Under the pieces are notes generated by a model. The model made no database searches and was not told where the DNA came from. It worked only from the letters and a program-made list of their open reading frames with translations. DNA of 64,000 bases from Schistocerca nitens (lineage: Eukaryota > Arthropoda > Insecta > Orthoptera > Acrididae), in assembly GCF_023898315.1 (NCBI RefSeq), contig NC_064619.1, positions 507,256,594 to 507,320,593 on the forward strand, in the 5' to 3' direction. Below are positions 12,541 to 22,369 of this stretch, piece after piece. The stretch's first letter is position 1. Each line of letters begins with the position of its first letter. Both the position numbers and the translations under genes were made by a program.

Positions 12541-12860
12541 TTGTAGAGTATCCTAAACTGATTATGTTGAGATTACGAATTAATAGCCAGAACTGAACAT
12601 GTAGTTCTTCATTGTCATAAACAGACCATAACAGTAGCAACTTAAGCTCACAGAAGGCATCTCCACGGGAAAATATCTACCGCGGATACGTTACAAATGA
12701 CTTGTTTTAATCAGAGCGTCACCAATGACAACGCTGCAACGTAACAAGTTTAGAAATACCTGACTCAGACAAACTGTTCATTCCAGGTCTGAAGTATTGA
12801 ATTCTGTCGACTGGTACATGATTCCAAAATACTCGTGAAACATCACACTAAAACTACTGT
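12541..12860. other. Unassigned spacer
   Basis: No gene or repeat recognised. Confidence 0.3.
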
Positions 12861-12862
12861 AA

Positions 12863-13203
12863 GTGACTACCTTTTGGTATGGCAACGAATCATGTACACT
12901 GTGTAGAGATGACGAACAGAAGCTAGTGAACGTCCAGATATGGTTCATCAGAAGAACAGCAAGCTGTACACTATGCGGCAGGAACAGATCTGATGGCACC
13001 TTTAAGGGTTTCAAAGTAAAACCAATTGTCAGCACAGTACAGTACTGAAGAAGATCTTGGAAAGACAGATGAAAACGGCTGTACCCTCCGAAAACTCCTC
13101 AGATACCAATCCAGAGGTAGAAGAGATACAGGGAGTCCTGCAATAAGGTGGACTGAAACCGTCTTGTTCTAGATAGGATAGTTATGAAGAAGAAGAAGAA
13201 GAA
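12863..13203 (+). mobile_element. LINE 3' end fragment with (GAA)n tail
   Basis: The frame reading YGNESCTLCRDDEQKL and FKGFKVKPIVSTVQY resembles the C-terminal YGSE-W-L / RRT region downstream of RT in LINE proteins, and broken reading continues to about 13170. The element ends in a GAA/AGA microsatellite run (13185-13203), the kind of short tandem tail many LINEs carry. It is 5'-truncated, so no RT core is present. It belongs to a different family from the LINE at 4.1 kb. Confidence 0.65.
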
Positions 13204-13334
13204 AATGCTCAGCATGGAATTCTCTACCAATCATACAATCCTGGCCCTTAAGGCTTGTGAAATCCTGTGTTTTTTGGTACTTTAGGCAATGGACTGAAGG
13301 AGACTATATTTATAGAGAGAATCCAGTCGTGGTT

Positions 13335-13410
13335 GCAATAAAGATGGATTTATTAGGGCTTCATTTGCGACGCGTTTCGCCTGTATTGAAAGGCATCTTC
13401 ATAGTATCTA
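13335..13410 (-). repeat. Penelope-like terminal-repeat fragment with degenerate hammerhead-like core
   Basis: On the minus strand TGAAGATGCCT is followed by a loop, AGGC, then GAAACGCGTC (complement of 13369-13378). This is the same order as at 11.2 kb, with a self-complementary ACGCGT and a GTC triplet. The first core base (C of CTGA) is A here, so the core is degenerate. Confidence 0.5.
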
Positions 13411-13439
13411 GGAAAATTACAAAACCCAGTACAAATATA

Positions 13440-13929
13440 GTGGCCATATATAAAAATTCTAAAATAACAAAACCACATGAAAATTCTTCAACCATAGAGC
13501 ATAAAAGTAACTGGTCCTAAATTGCGTTAAGGGAGGGGGGGGGGGGGGTAGTGGTAGCTAAAGTGTGTACTAGCTCCCATAGCATGAAATATAAAATTTA
13601 ACACTTACGTAACTACGGGTAAAAAACCATCTCATGGAATTAGGAGCCAAATGCATATAATTACACCCAGAAAATAATGGGCCATGTGCATGTATAACTC
13701 TCAAATACTGGACAATGCCGATGGTCGCAATTAATACCTAAAACGAGAACGAAATTAGGGCGCATACAAAATTATTAGCAGTAGCGATAAAAGAGAAATA
13801 GGCAAAAGACTACCTTGTGAAGGTTTACAGTAATGAGGTAAGACACTACAAGCCTGTAATGGTAATAGATGAGAGCTCTCAAATGGTAAGTTTTTTTAAA
13901 ATACAGGTTCTATCAGAAGCACAAAAAGT
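13440..13929. other. Unassigned spacer with a G-run
   Basis: Contains a homopolymeric G tract at about 13535-13548. Nothing else recognised. Confidence 0.35.
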
Positions 13930-14690
13930 CATCTGGAGAAGGAAAACAACACTATAGCGAAATGCAGGAAGATCTGCAGCGGATAGGCACTTGGTGCAGA
14001 GAGTGGCAATTGACCCTTAACATAGACAAATGTAATGTATTGCGAATACATAGAAAGAAGGATCCTTTATTGTATGATTATATGATATCGGAACAAACAC
14101 TGGTAGCAGTTACTTCTGTAAAATATCTGGGAGTATGCGTGCGGGTTGAGATTCATTGGGAGAGTCCTTAGAAAATGTAGTCCATCAACAAAGGAGGTGG
14201 CTTACAAAACACTCGTTCGACCTATACTTGAGTATTGCTCATCAGTGTGGGATCCGTACCAGATCTGGTTGACGGAGGAGATAGAGAAGATCCAAAGAAG
14301 AGCGGCGCGTTTCGTCACAGGGTTATTTGGTAACCGTGATAGCGTTACGGAGATGTTTAGCAAACTCAAGTGGCAGACTCTGCAAGAGAGGCGCTCTGCA
14401 TCGCGGTGTAGCTTGCTGGCCAGGTTTCGAGAGGGTGCGTTTCTAGATGAGATATCGAATATATTGCTTTCCCCTACGTATACTTCCCGAGGAGATCACG
14501 AATGTAAAATTAGAGAGATTCGAGCGCGCACGGAGGCTTTCAGACAGTCGTTCTTCCCGCGAACCATACGCGACTGGAACAGACAAGGGAGGTAATAACA
14601 GTGGCACGTAAAGTGCCCTCCACCACACACCGTTGGGTGGCTTGCGGAGTATAAATGTATATGTAGATGTATAAGAAAAAAAAAACATTG
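13930..14690 (+). mobile_element. CR1/jockey-group LINE, 3' end
   Basis: A 5'-truncated copy holding the last part of the RT protein and the 3' untranslated region. The tail (CACCACACACCGTTGGGTGG, then GGAGTATAAATG and a TGTATATGTAGATGTA repeat) recurs in the copy at 52.7-53.4 kb and inverted at 48.9 kb, which fixes the family and its 3' end. Confidence 0.83.
13962..14595 (+). pseudogene. LINE reverse transcriptase C-terminal part, frameshifted
   Basis: Two overlapping frames make one protein region. The first (13962-14171) reads LQRIGTWCREWQLTLNIDKC and VTSVKYLGV, the end of the RT palm and thumb. The second (14146-14595) reads STKEVAYKTLVRPILEYCSS, EEIEKIQRRAARFVTG and FFPRTIRDWN, the conserved C-terminal domain that ends such proteins. 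A frameshift near 14150 separates them. The FADD active site lies upstream of the truncation and is absent. Confidence 0.85.
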
Positions 14691-14699
14691 TCAAAATAT

Positions 14700-15140
14700 A
14701 TAAGCCATAACATTATAAAACAAGAGAAAGCGAACTGTCTGCATGCTGAAAGAACTAAGACGCTGAAATAATCTCACTTTACCTTATGGAGACGACACCC
14801 CTTAAACACAAAATAGAGCTTGTTTACATGTCTTATATACGCAACCTTAGGTGCTAGCACTGGTTTTACCAGACGAAAACTAGGGCCCAACGATGTTGTA
14901 GTACAAGGAAGCTACGGTTTCTAACTATGGAAGACTGTGGATAAATAACTGGGCAGAACGCCCAGTGTCTGAACTAAAATAAATTCATTAACTCACTTGA
15001 AGAGGGGCATCTAGAACCGAAAAACGCCTTTTTTTACAATAACTGCTTGTTTCAAAGCCTCGGAAATTTGAAGCGAACATATTTGATGATATATTTGTCC
15101 ACGCTGCAGCAACAAACCGAAGTGTTGCACCCAGAGGCAT
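14700..15140. other. Unassigned spacer
   Basis: No gene or repeat recognised. Confidence 0.3.
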
Positions 15141-15146
15141 CAGACT

Positions 15147-15350
15147 ATCCTAGGTGGCGCAATGCTAAGACACTGCACTCGTATTCGAGATGGCGCCGAT
15201 TCAATTCCCGTCCAGCTATCCGTACTTAGGCTTACCGCTGTATGTATATTTCTTTAAACCAAAGGCAAGTTCTGGGATGGTTCCTTCCCTATTCTTCGTG
15301 AATCCAAACGTGCTCGTCTCTTCGACGTGCCATTAGTCAGTATAACCTTC
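15147..15350 (+). mobile_element. Decayed tRNA-derived SINE (family 3)
   Basis: Resembles the better copy at 45384: GGTGGCGCAATGCTAAGACACTG matches its tRNA-like A-box region, ACTCGTATTCGAGATGGCG the anticodon region, and GGGATGGTTCCTTCC the body. Many substitutions and no clear target duplication make it an old copy. Confidence 0.6.
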
Positions 15351-15589
15351 CTTCCATTCGTCACTGGGTGAGTATGTTACAATAGCTTCCTATGACTGCA
15401 GACTTCTGTACATTCAAGTAATACGACTGGAGAAACCGAAGGATGAGCAGATTACATCGTTGCGGAGTGATTTTTTTTCGAATTTGTGATGAAAATTTAT
15501 GACTAACCGTCGTAATATTGTTGATCGCGTAGAGAATCTAGACCATCTGCGCAACTTGCTCGCCTCGACGTACTGTTTTGATCGCTTAG

Positions 15590-15965
15590 GCGAAACAATA
15601 GCTGTTTGCTGACGCAGTCGTAGCCGCACAGAGCGGCTCGGAACACGGAATGAACACGAGACAGGCGGCCATTATGACAGCAGCACAGCAGCGTGATAAA
15701 TAAATGACGAGCGGCTTTTAATGCGAGCGCAGGCGGGGGCGGCGGGGCGCGTCGGTGCGTGCACGCATTATTAATGCGCGCGCGGGTTGACGCGCCGCTA
15801 TTTGAGTTCGCACCTGCCGCGAGGCGCCTGCCATCCGGGTATTCAGCGGACGTCACACGGAATTCTTTGTGCCTGTGGTTTCACATCTCATGCACCGGAG
15901 AGGCTCGCGCTTTGCAGCGTGACGGCCTTCCACCTGCGACACTACACGCAGCGGACATGAATTGT
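15590..15965. promoter_or_regulatory. CpG-rich patch, possible regulatory region
   Basis: A strikingly CpG-dense block in AT-rich surroundings (for example GGCGGGGCGCGTCGG near 15740 and ATTAATGCGCGCGCGGG near 15768). Several frames stay open on both strands only because of base composition. It could be a CpG island or first-exon region of an unseen host gene. There is no direct evidence of transcription. Confidence 0.3.
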
Positions 15966-16160
15966 ACATGTGTGCACGAGATCTTTGGTTTTAGTTAGGC
16001 TTCAGTTTACACCACAATATCTTGGTGTTACCTCCGAGAGGTCGCTCACGTACCAAACAGACTTCTTTAACATCAAGCGACAGGTATGAATCCCACACAT
16101 TTTATAAAAATGTGTGTATGTATGTATATCCCACATCGCCCCCTCAAGCACAGGACCGAA

Positions 16161-16226
16161 TTCAATCAAACTTGGTACACATGTCGCTTACTGTCTGGAA
16201 ATAATCGATACGGGGGTAAGGACGAC
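16161..16226 (+). repeat. Dispersed repeat unit, copy 1
   Basis: Shares a ~66-bp block with 17111-17178: C-TTG-TACACA, then TTACTGTCTGGAAA, then GGGTAAG-AC. Both copies are in the same orientation about 950 bp apart. Family unknown. Confidence 0.55.
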
Positions 16227-16701
16227 GTACTTATCAAAGGGGTGGGAGTGGTGGTGGGGGGAAAGCCGTGTAGCCCATGACGCGAGAATACGCAGTCTTT
16301 ATTCGTTCAGTATTTCAGAACGAGAGCATTTAGTGACTTGAGAACAACGTTACACAATCTGAAACCTTCATGAAACATTTTTTCGCTGACAGACCCCAAA
16401 AAATTTGCAGTGAAACGGACGCATCAGGTATGAACTTTTAATTTATTACATCTTTACTATTAGCCTTGGTGACACAAGTTGTAGACAGTATTTACATATA
16501 CCATCGAATCTGGCTACAAAATTATATCACTGCGTGGCACGTAATTCGGAAGATGTGCCATCGCAAACACTGACACGTGTAAAAAACTGTCGCATCATAC
16601 ATGGCATTTTAATTTATTACGACTTTACTACTATCTTCACTCGCAATACATTTTGCACACCCTATCCAAATACACCACAAGATTTACCTGCAAAACTATA
16701 T

Positions 16702-16903
16702 GCCGACCGCGGTGGTCTAGCGGTTCTGGCGCTGCAGTCCGGAACCGCGGGACTGCTACGGTCGCAGGTTCGAATCCTGCCTCGGGCATGGGTGTGTGTG
16801 ATGTCCTTAGGTTAGTTAGGTTTAAGTAGTTCTAAGTTCTAGGGGACTTATGACCTAAGATGTTGAGTCCCATGGTGCTCAGAGCCATTTGAACCATTTG
16901 AAC
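16702..16903 (+). mobile_element. tRNA-derived SINE (family 1), full length
   Basis: tRNA-like head (CCGCGGTGGTCTAGCGG, GGTTCGAATCC), shared body and a tail with two CCATTTGAA units. The 11-bp target duplication CAAAACTATAT lies at 16691-16701 and 16904-16914 and is perfect. Confidence 0.93.
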
Positions 16904-17110
16904 CAAAACTATATCTTTGCACGACAAATTGTTCAGGAGAATGACGTCATCATGATTCACCTGCGTGCAAACGAAATTGAAAGACGAAATTCACTAGAGA
17001 TGGAGGTGAAATATGTGTATAAACATATGTGAAGTATGTTAAATATATGTGAAAAGTGCGTACTCTGGCAAAGCAGCTGATAAAAAGCTGTTCCCAAACC
17101 CCTGGATTGA

Positions 17111-17178
17111 CTTCAGCTAAGCTTGATACACAAATCGTTTACTGTCTGGAAAGAAGTATTTTGAGGGTAAGAACTACC
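17111..17178 (+). repeat. Dispersed repeat unit, copy 2
   Basis: Partner of the 16161-16226 unit, with several mismatches. It sits directly upstream of the purine-rich tract, so it may be the edge of a larger unrecognised element that includes that tract. Confidence 0.5.
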
Positions 17179-17204
17179 AGCCTGATAATGGGATGTGGGT
17201 GATA

Positions 17205-17640
17205 ACTTTGCGAGAGAAAGTCAGAAGGAGAAGATGAGGAGAGAGGGTGAAGGAGAGGGGGTGGGAGAAGGAGCAGATGAATAGAGAGACAGGGCAGTAT
17301 CAGATGGGCAGGGAGAAGGGCGGGAGGCAATGCAGAGTCAGGTCGGAGGAATAAATTGACAGAGAGGGAGAGAAACAGGGGGAGGAGAGGGGCAGCAGAT
17401 GGAAAGAAAGATGTCCAAGAGGAGAGGGACAGAGAGGGGAAAGAGGATTTGGATAGAATGGAGATGAGGAGTTGGATAGGAGAGGGGGAGGAGTTGGATA
17501 AGAGGGGGAGGGGGGAGTTGGACAGAGACAGGAGGCAGGAGGAAATGGACAGTGACGGGGGAGGAATAAATGTACAGGGAGAAGGCAGGAAGAGATGGAT
17601 AGAGAGGGAAAGAGGAGGTGAACTGACAGAAGAATGTAAT
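17205..17640 (+). repeat. Purine-rich degenerate minisatellite
   Basis: About 430 bp almost entirely of A and G on the plus strand, built from drifting units such as GAGTTGGATA, GACAGAGAGG and GGGGGAGGA. Open frames here come from the lack of T on this strand and are not coding evidence. Confidence 0.7.
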
Positions 17641-17679
17641 AATTACATACTCGGACAACGTCAGATACTCAGTAACAGC

Positions 17680-18165
17680 TAGTTAGCCACAAATTTGCTG
17701 AGACTATAGTATATTTGTAGCGTTTGCAGCCGGATGCTAACAACAAGATTACATGATATTTTCTGCATTCGATCTCCAGATTCTAAGTTGGACTGCTGTG
17801 ATGACACAGGCGTCGCCCCTAAATAGGTTGTAGAACGCCAATGATGCGTGCAATAGAAACGGTCTGTGCTGACATTCGGCAAAGTGTACACGGTGAATGC
17901 TGGGATGTGTGATGTTATGCCGCAGTGAAGCAATTTGGTCACTAAACCTGGAGCAGACCGCCTCACAAGCTTTGTGAGGTGATCCTTGTTAAATCGGGGC
18001 TCCGTGTCTTGCTTAAAGGAAACCTATTGTTTCGGTTCATGAGAATATCAGTGAGACAACATCCTTAAAGACAATATGCCAACACCGAAAGGTGCCAGTA
18101 AATATGCGTTGCCCTCATATATCACATAGTGCCCTCGGATAAACAGTGCTCGTCCGACGACAATT
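17680..18165. other. Unassigned spacer
   Basis: No gene or repeat recognised. Confidence 0.3.
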
Positions 18166-18178
18166 GTTCCTGTTGTCA

Positions 18179-18369
18179 AAAATGGCTCTGAGTACTATGG
18201 GACTTAACTGCTGAGGTCATTAGTCCCCTAGAACTTAGAACTACTTAAACCTAACTAACCTAAGGACATCACACACATCCATGCCCGAGGCGGGATTCGA
18301 ACCTGCGACCGTAGCGGTCACACGGTTCCAGACTGTAGCGCCTTTAACCGCTTGACCACACCGGCCGGC
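18179..18369 (-). mobile_element. tRNA-derived SINE (family 1), full length
   Basis: Reverse-oriented copy: tail complement at the low end, tRNA-like head at the high end (GGCCGGTGTGGTCAAGCGG on the minus strand). The target duplication GTTC(C/T)TGTTGTCA lies at 18166-18178 and 18370-18382, with one mismatch. Confidence 0.92.
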
Positions 18370-18528
18370 GTTCTTGTTGTCAGAGTCTTGTTTGGTGACG
18401 ACGTTCTTTCCGCCTTTTCTGGATAAAAGTAATCTGTTAGTCCACATATGCTTTGCCACACGTAACTATGTATAAAATTCCAGGTTTATGAGTGTAATTT
18501 ACGAATGTAAATAAGATATCGGCGTGCA

Positions 18529-18690
18529 AAAAGATGGCTCTGAGCACTATGGGACTTATCATCTGAGATCATCAGTCCCCTAGACTTAGAATTACTTAAA
18601 CCTAACTAACCTAAGGAGGGCACACCCATCCATGTCCGAGGCAGGATTTGAACCTGCGACCGTAGCAGCAGCCCGATTATCGGCTTGAGA
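18529..18690 (-). mobile_element. Decayed tRNA-derived SINE (family 1)
   Basis: Tail, body and B-box region are recognisable (CATGTCCGAGGCAGG, GATTTGAACCTGCG), but the 5' half of the tRNA-like head has decayed. No target duplication was found. It is about 150 bp from a better copy in the same orientation. Confidence 0.75.
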
Positions 18691-18983
18691 AAGGGGTACT
18701 CTACCCAAACAAAATGTACTAATTGTGCCTATTTTTCTTCTAGTCAGGAGCACAATTATGATTACCTTAACTGAATGTGGAGACAGCTTTCATACGGAAT
18801 AACGTGTCTTTGGTCACAGACTGTTTTGAAAGAGCAGTCTTCAGTGGGGAACGAAGTTCCCTCCGCCATGTACCGGAAGATACCTTGCGAAGCATAGTTG
18901 AAGATGTAGCTGTCGCTGTTGGTATTCTCTTCTCAAATGGAGAGTGTTGCAAATCGAAGGACTGATGGATCATTTATGTAGAG

Positions 18984-20213
18984 CAGTGTTTTTCAGCCTG
19001 TGGGTCGCGACCCATTGGGGGGTCGCAAAGCCTTGCTCAGAAGGTCGCGGTCGCAGGAGAAAGCAGTTGCAGCATGGCTGGTAACGTATGCTTCATGACG
19101 ATCATCGCATGTAAATGTCACACTGGTACTTATTTATTATAATAATGAATACGAATTTAATTTAAATCTAAAGAAGAGTTCAAATGCGCAAACACTGCAG
19201 CAGTGAGAAGCAACACGATGTCTATGGACCTCTTCCGACTTTTGCGGAATGGAACCAGGGCTGCAGATAGTATTTACCTCTGAGAGGTTTACAGGGAGAG
19301 GGAAAGGACCACATCAACTTTTCCGGGCTGGAACGACGGTGCACGTCTTGTGTATTACTGACAACTTCGATAACGTGCCAATTATCTGCTGTGATAAAAA
19401 TATCACAGTTTATGAAAGCGCACATAAAAGATGCTCACGCTAAAATTTGATACAAAATGGTTGCAACAACAAACACACAGCTCACTTACAAGATTTGGCA
19501 CCACGTTTACTAGAATGCATTTCAGTAACAAGCTTCGAACCAAACAATAGATCGCTAGGATTGGCAGCAGTGACACAAGGTACGAAGTACAGCAATTTCT
19601 ACCGAGCGGATCTAGGATGCCTTAGCTCAACTCAGACTTTAATTCACATATAGCATGTTGACATTGTTTCTATTTTCTTAGTTCTGTGGCTTCATCGGGA
19701 TTCCACAAAATCGTCGTTACTGGTCACCTGGATAATTTCTCATTTCTTTCGTTTAGTTAATTGTGGTGACTTCCGTGAAGCGAATATTGTTTTTTTGATA
19801 GTGCCTTATAAAGGAGGTGAAAATAATATTGTACAAAATCTAGTACCACCATTTGTAAAACTGTATACTACATATTCTCACAATTAATTAAAAAGAGATG
19901 TTATCTTCTTTTGAAACTGAATGAAAGTAATTGAAATAACCATCCTGCTAAATGTCTCAAAACTAGGGGTTCTGTAATACATAAACACAGGCTTATGGAA
20001 AATGGTATTTATTTTTTAATAAAATTACATAATTCCTTCTTTAACATTAATTCTGAATTGGGCATAATGTAGGTTGTTTTATAATAAATACACCGTGTTA
20101 ACGATAAATACGTTGCCTTTGAAATCGCTAACATACTTTCATTACGGTTCTGGAATCGCCAGATAATTTTTCTTGGAAAGGAGTCGCGTATTCAAAAAGG
20201 TTGAAATACACTG
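18984..20213. mobile_element. Non-autonomous hAT-superfamily element
   Basis: Ends are CAGTGTTTTTCAGCCTGTGG on the left and, read inward on the minus strand, CAGTGTATTTCAACCTTTTT on the right. A perfect 8-bp target duplication, ATGTAGAG, lies at 18976-18983 and 20214-20221. The CAGTG start, GGGTCGCGACCC block near the left end and 8-bp duplication are typical of hAT elements. At 1,230 bp with no transposase reading it must depend on another copy. An internal deletion derivative is the simplest explanation. Confidence 0.85.
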
Positions 20214-20412
20214 ATGTAGAGGAATTGCTGTATCGTGAATTTTAGCTGGCCGGCGTACTTGGTGGGGTGTAGTGTATGAGAGAGGGGCATGATTGTCTCT
20301 CGTTTATTTCGACGTTTGGATAGTTTTCGTTGCTCCATCGTGAATATAACACCTGCTATGTTAGGAAAACTCACTGCTATGGGTTCAAATGTTGTTGGTT
20401 ACACCACAAGTA

Positions 20413-21823
20413 CACTACTGGCCATTACAATTGCTACACCACTAAGATGACGTGCTACAACGCGAAATTTAACAGACAGGAAGAAGATGTTGTGATATTA
20501 GCTTTTCAGAGCATTCACACAAGGTTGGCGCCGGTGGCGACACCTACAACGTGCTGACATGAGGGAAGTTTCCAATCGATTTCTCATACACAAACAGCAG
20601 CTGACCGGCGTTGCCTGGTGAAACGCTCTTGTGATGCATCGTGTAAGGAGCAGAAATGCTTACCATCACGTTCCCGACTTTGATAGAGGTCGGATTGTAG
20701 CCTAACGCGATTGCGGTTTATCGTATCGCGAAATTGCTGCTCGCGTTGGTCGAGATCCAATGACTTTTAGCAGAATATGGAATCGGTGGGTTCAGGAGGG
20801 TAATACGGAACGCCGTGCTGGATCCAAACGGCCACGTATCACTTGAAGTCGAGATGACAGGCATCTTATCCGCATGGCTGTAACAGATCGTGCAGAACGG
20901 ATCGTGCAGCCACGTCTCGACCCCTGAGTCGACAGAGGGGAACGTTGGCAAGACAACAACCATCTGCACCAACAGTTCGACGACGTTTGCAGCAGCATGG
21001 ACTATCAGCTCGGAGACCATGGCTGCGGTTACCCTTGACGCTGCATCACAGACAGGAGTGCCTGCGATGGTGTACTCAACGACGAACCTGGGAGCACGAA
21101 TGGCAAAACGTCATTTTTTCGGATACATCCAGGCTCTGTTTACAGCATCACGATGGTCGCATCCGTGTTTGGCGACATCGCGGTGAACGCACATTGGAAG
21201 CGTGTATGCGTCATCGCCATACTGGCGTATCACCCGGCGTGATGGTATGGGGTGCCATTGGTTACACGTGTCGATCACCTCTTGTTCGCGTTGACGGCAC
21301 TTTGAACAGCGGACGTTACATTTCAGATGTGTTACGACCCGTTGCTCTACCCTTCATTCGATCCCTGCGAAACCCTACATTTCAGCGGGATAAAGTACGA
21401 CCGCAGGTTGCTTTTCATGTACAGGCCTTTCTGGATACAGAAAATGTTCGACTGCTGCCCTGGCCAGCACATTCTCCAGATGTCTCACCAACTGAAAACG
21501 TCGGGTCAATGGTGGCCGAGCAACTGCCTCATCACAATACGCCAGTCACTACTCTTCATAAACTGTGGTATCGTGTTGAAGCTGCATGGGCAACTGTACC
21601 TGTACACGCCATCCAAGTTCTGTTTGACTCAATGCCCAGGCGTATCAAGGCCGTTATTGCGGCCAGAGGTGGTTGTTCTGGGTACTGATTTCTCAGGATC
21701 TATGCACTCAAATTGCCTGAAAATGTATTCACATGTCAGTTCTAGTATAATATATTTGTCCAGTGAATACCCGTTTATCATCTGCATTTCCTCTTGGTGT
21801 ACCAATTTTAATGGCCAGTTGTG
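20413..21823 (+). mobile_element. Tc1-like DNA transposon, inactive copy
   Basis: A 1,411-bp element flanked by TA at 20411-20412 and 21824-21825. The left terminus reads CACTACTGGCCATTACAATT and the right is its imperfect inverted copy. It carries one transposase pseudogene. It is a separate family from the three 1.42-kb copies further along, though the proteins are related. Confidence 0.9.
20634..21688 (+). pseudogene. Tc1-like transposase (DD34E), broken
   Basis: The N-terminal helix-turn-helix region is readable from ATG 20634 (YREIAARVGRDPMTF at about 20720) but carries a TAA at 20703 and another stop near 20844. A 14-bp tandem duplication (GATCGTGCAG repeated at 20886 and 20900) then shifts the frame. 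The rest is open from 20945 to 21688. Catalytic residues: D in FSDTSRL (the usual E after D is T), D in FQRDKVRP, E in SPTENV. The last two are 34 residues apart, as in Tc1. The ending ARGGCSGY and stop match the family C-terminus. Start and stop coordinates follow homology, not an open frame. Confidence 0.87.
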
Positions 21824-21959
21824 TATATAATATTCCTATATACACTTCATTCACACAACGCCGTATCTGATTTCGAGAAGCTAGTGGTTATCTTTAAAAG
21901 CATATGTCACAAACAATGACATAACTCTCTCGTTGGTCCGTCAACGACATTAAATATCT

Positions 21960-22365
21960 TCAGTATTAAGAATGAACTCGCAAATTGCGGTTATGGTTCC
22001 GCATCAGCTGCAGAATATTTGAAAGAAATCAACATATATGCCAGACCGGGACTCGAAGACGGATTTCCCGCTTTTCGTGAGCGGTCGCCGAAGTCATTTT
22101 CGTTATCGTAACACACGTCCAGGAGTAATACAAATCTCCATTTTTGCTGATGTCTTCACTGCCTTGTGCTCGCATTGTATTACCATAATTCCTGCTCAGG
22201 GTGAGGCGCTGATTCTCTCATTTCCTTGCCGTGGCATGAAGTACTCGCGACAAGCGTGATATGAGGGTTGGAGTTCTGGTTCGGAACAAATTTTCATTTG
22301 TTCTGAAATGCTCTACAGCTGATGCGATCCCATAATCGCAATTTGCGAGTTCACTCTTAACTGAA
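21960..22365. mobile_element. tRNA-derived foldback element (type B)
   Basis: AACTCGCAAATTGCG at 21973 recurs inverted at about 22337-22351, and each copy is followed inward by GCATCAGCTG-AGA. The left half contains a minus-strand tRNA-like segment (GGGACTCGAAGACGGATTTCCCGC, about 22047-22070; its complement has a B-box-like pattern). The arms are partly diverged and the middle (22100-22230) is unassigned. Confidence 0.55.
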
Positions 22366-22369
22366 TGCG

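Noticed and set aside
12863-13048. CxxC-containing frame as a zinc-finger protein
   Set aside because: The cysteines fall within a LINE C-terminal block (YG-ES--L) that ends in a GAA tail; they do not form a repeated finger pattern.
17139-17682. Frames in the purine-rich tract on both strands
   Set aside because: Low-complexity reading of a degenerate minisatellite; no T on one strand means few stops.
20886-20909. Tandem repeat as a CRISPR-like or regulatory repeat
   Set aside because: It is a single 14-bp duplication inside a dead transposase frame and simply causes its frameshift.
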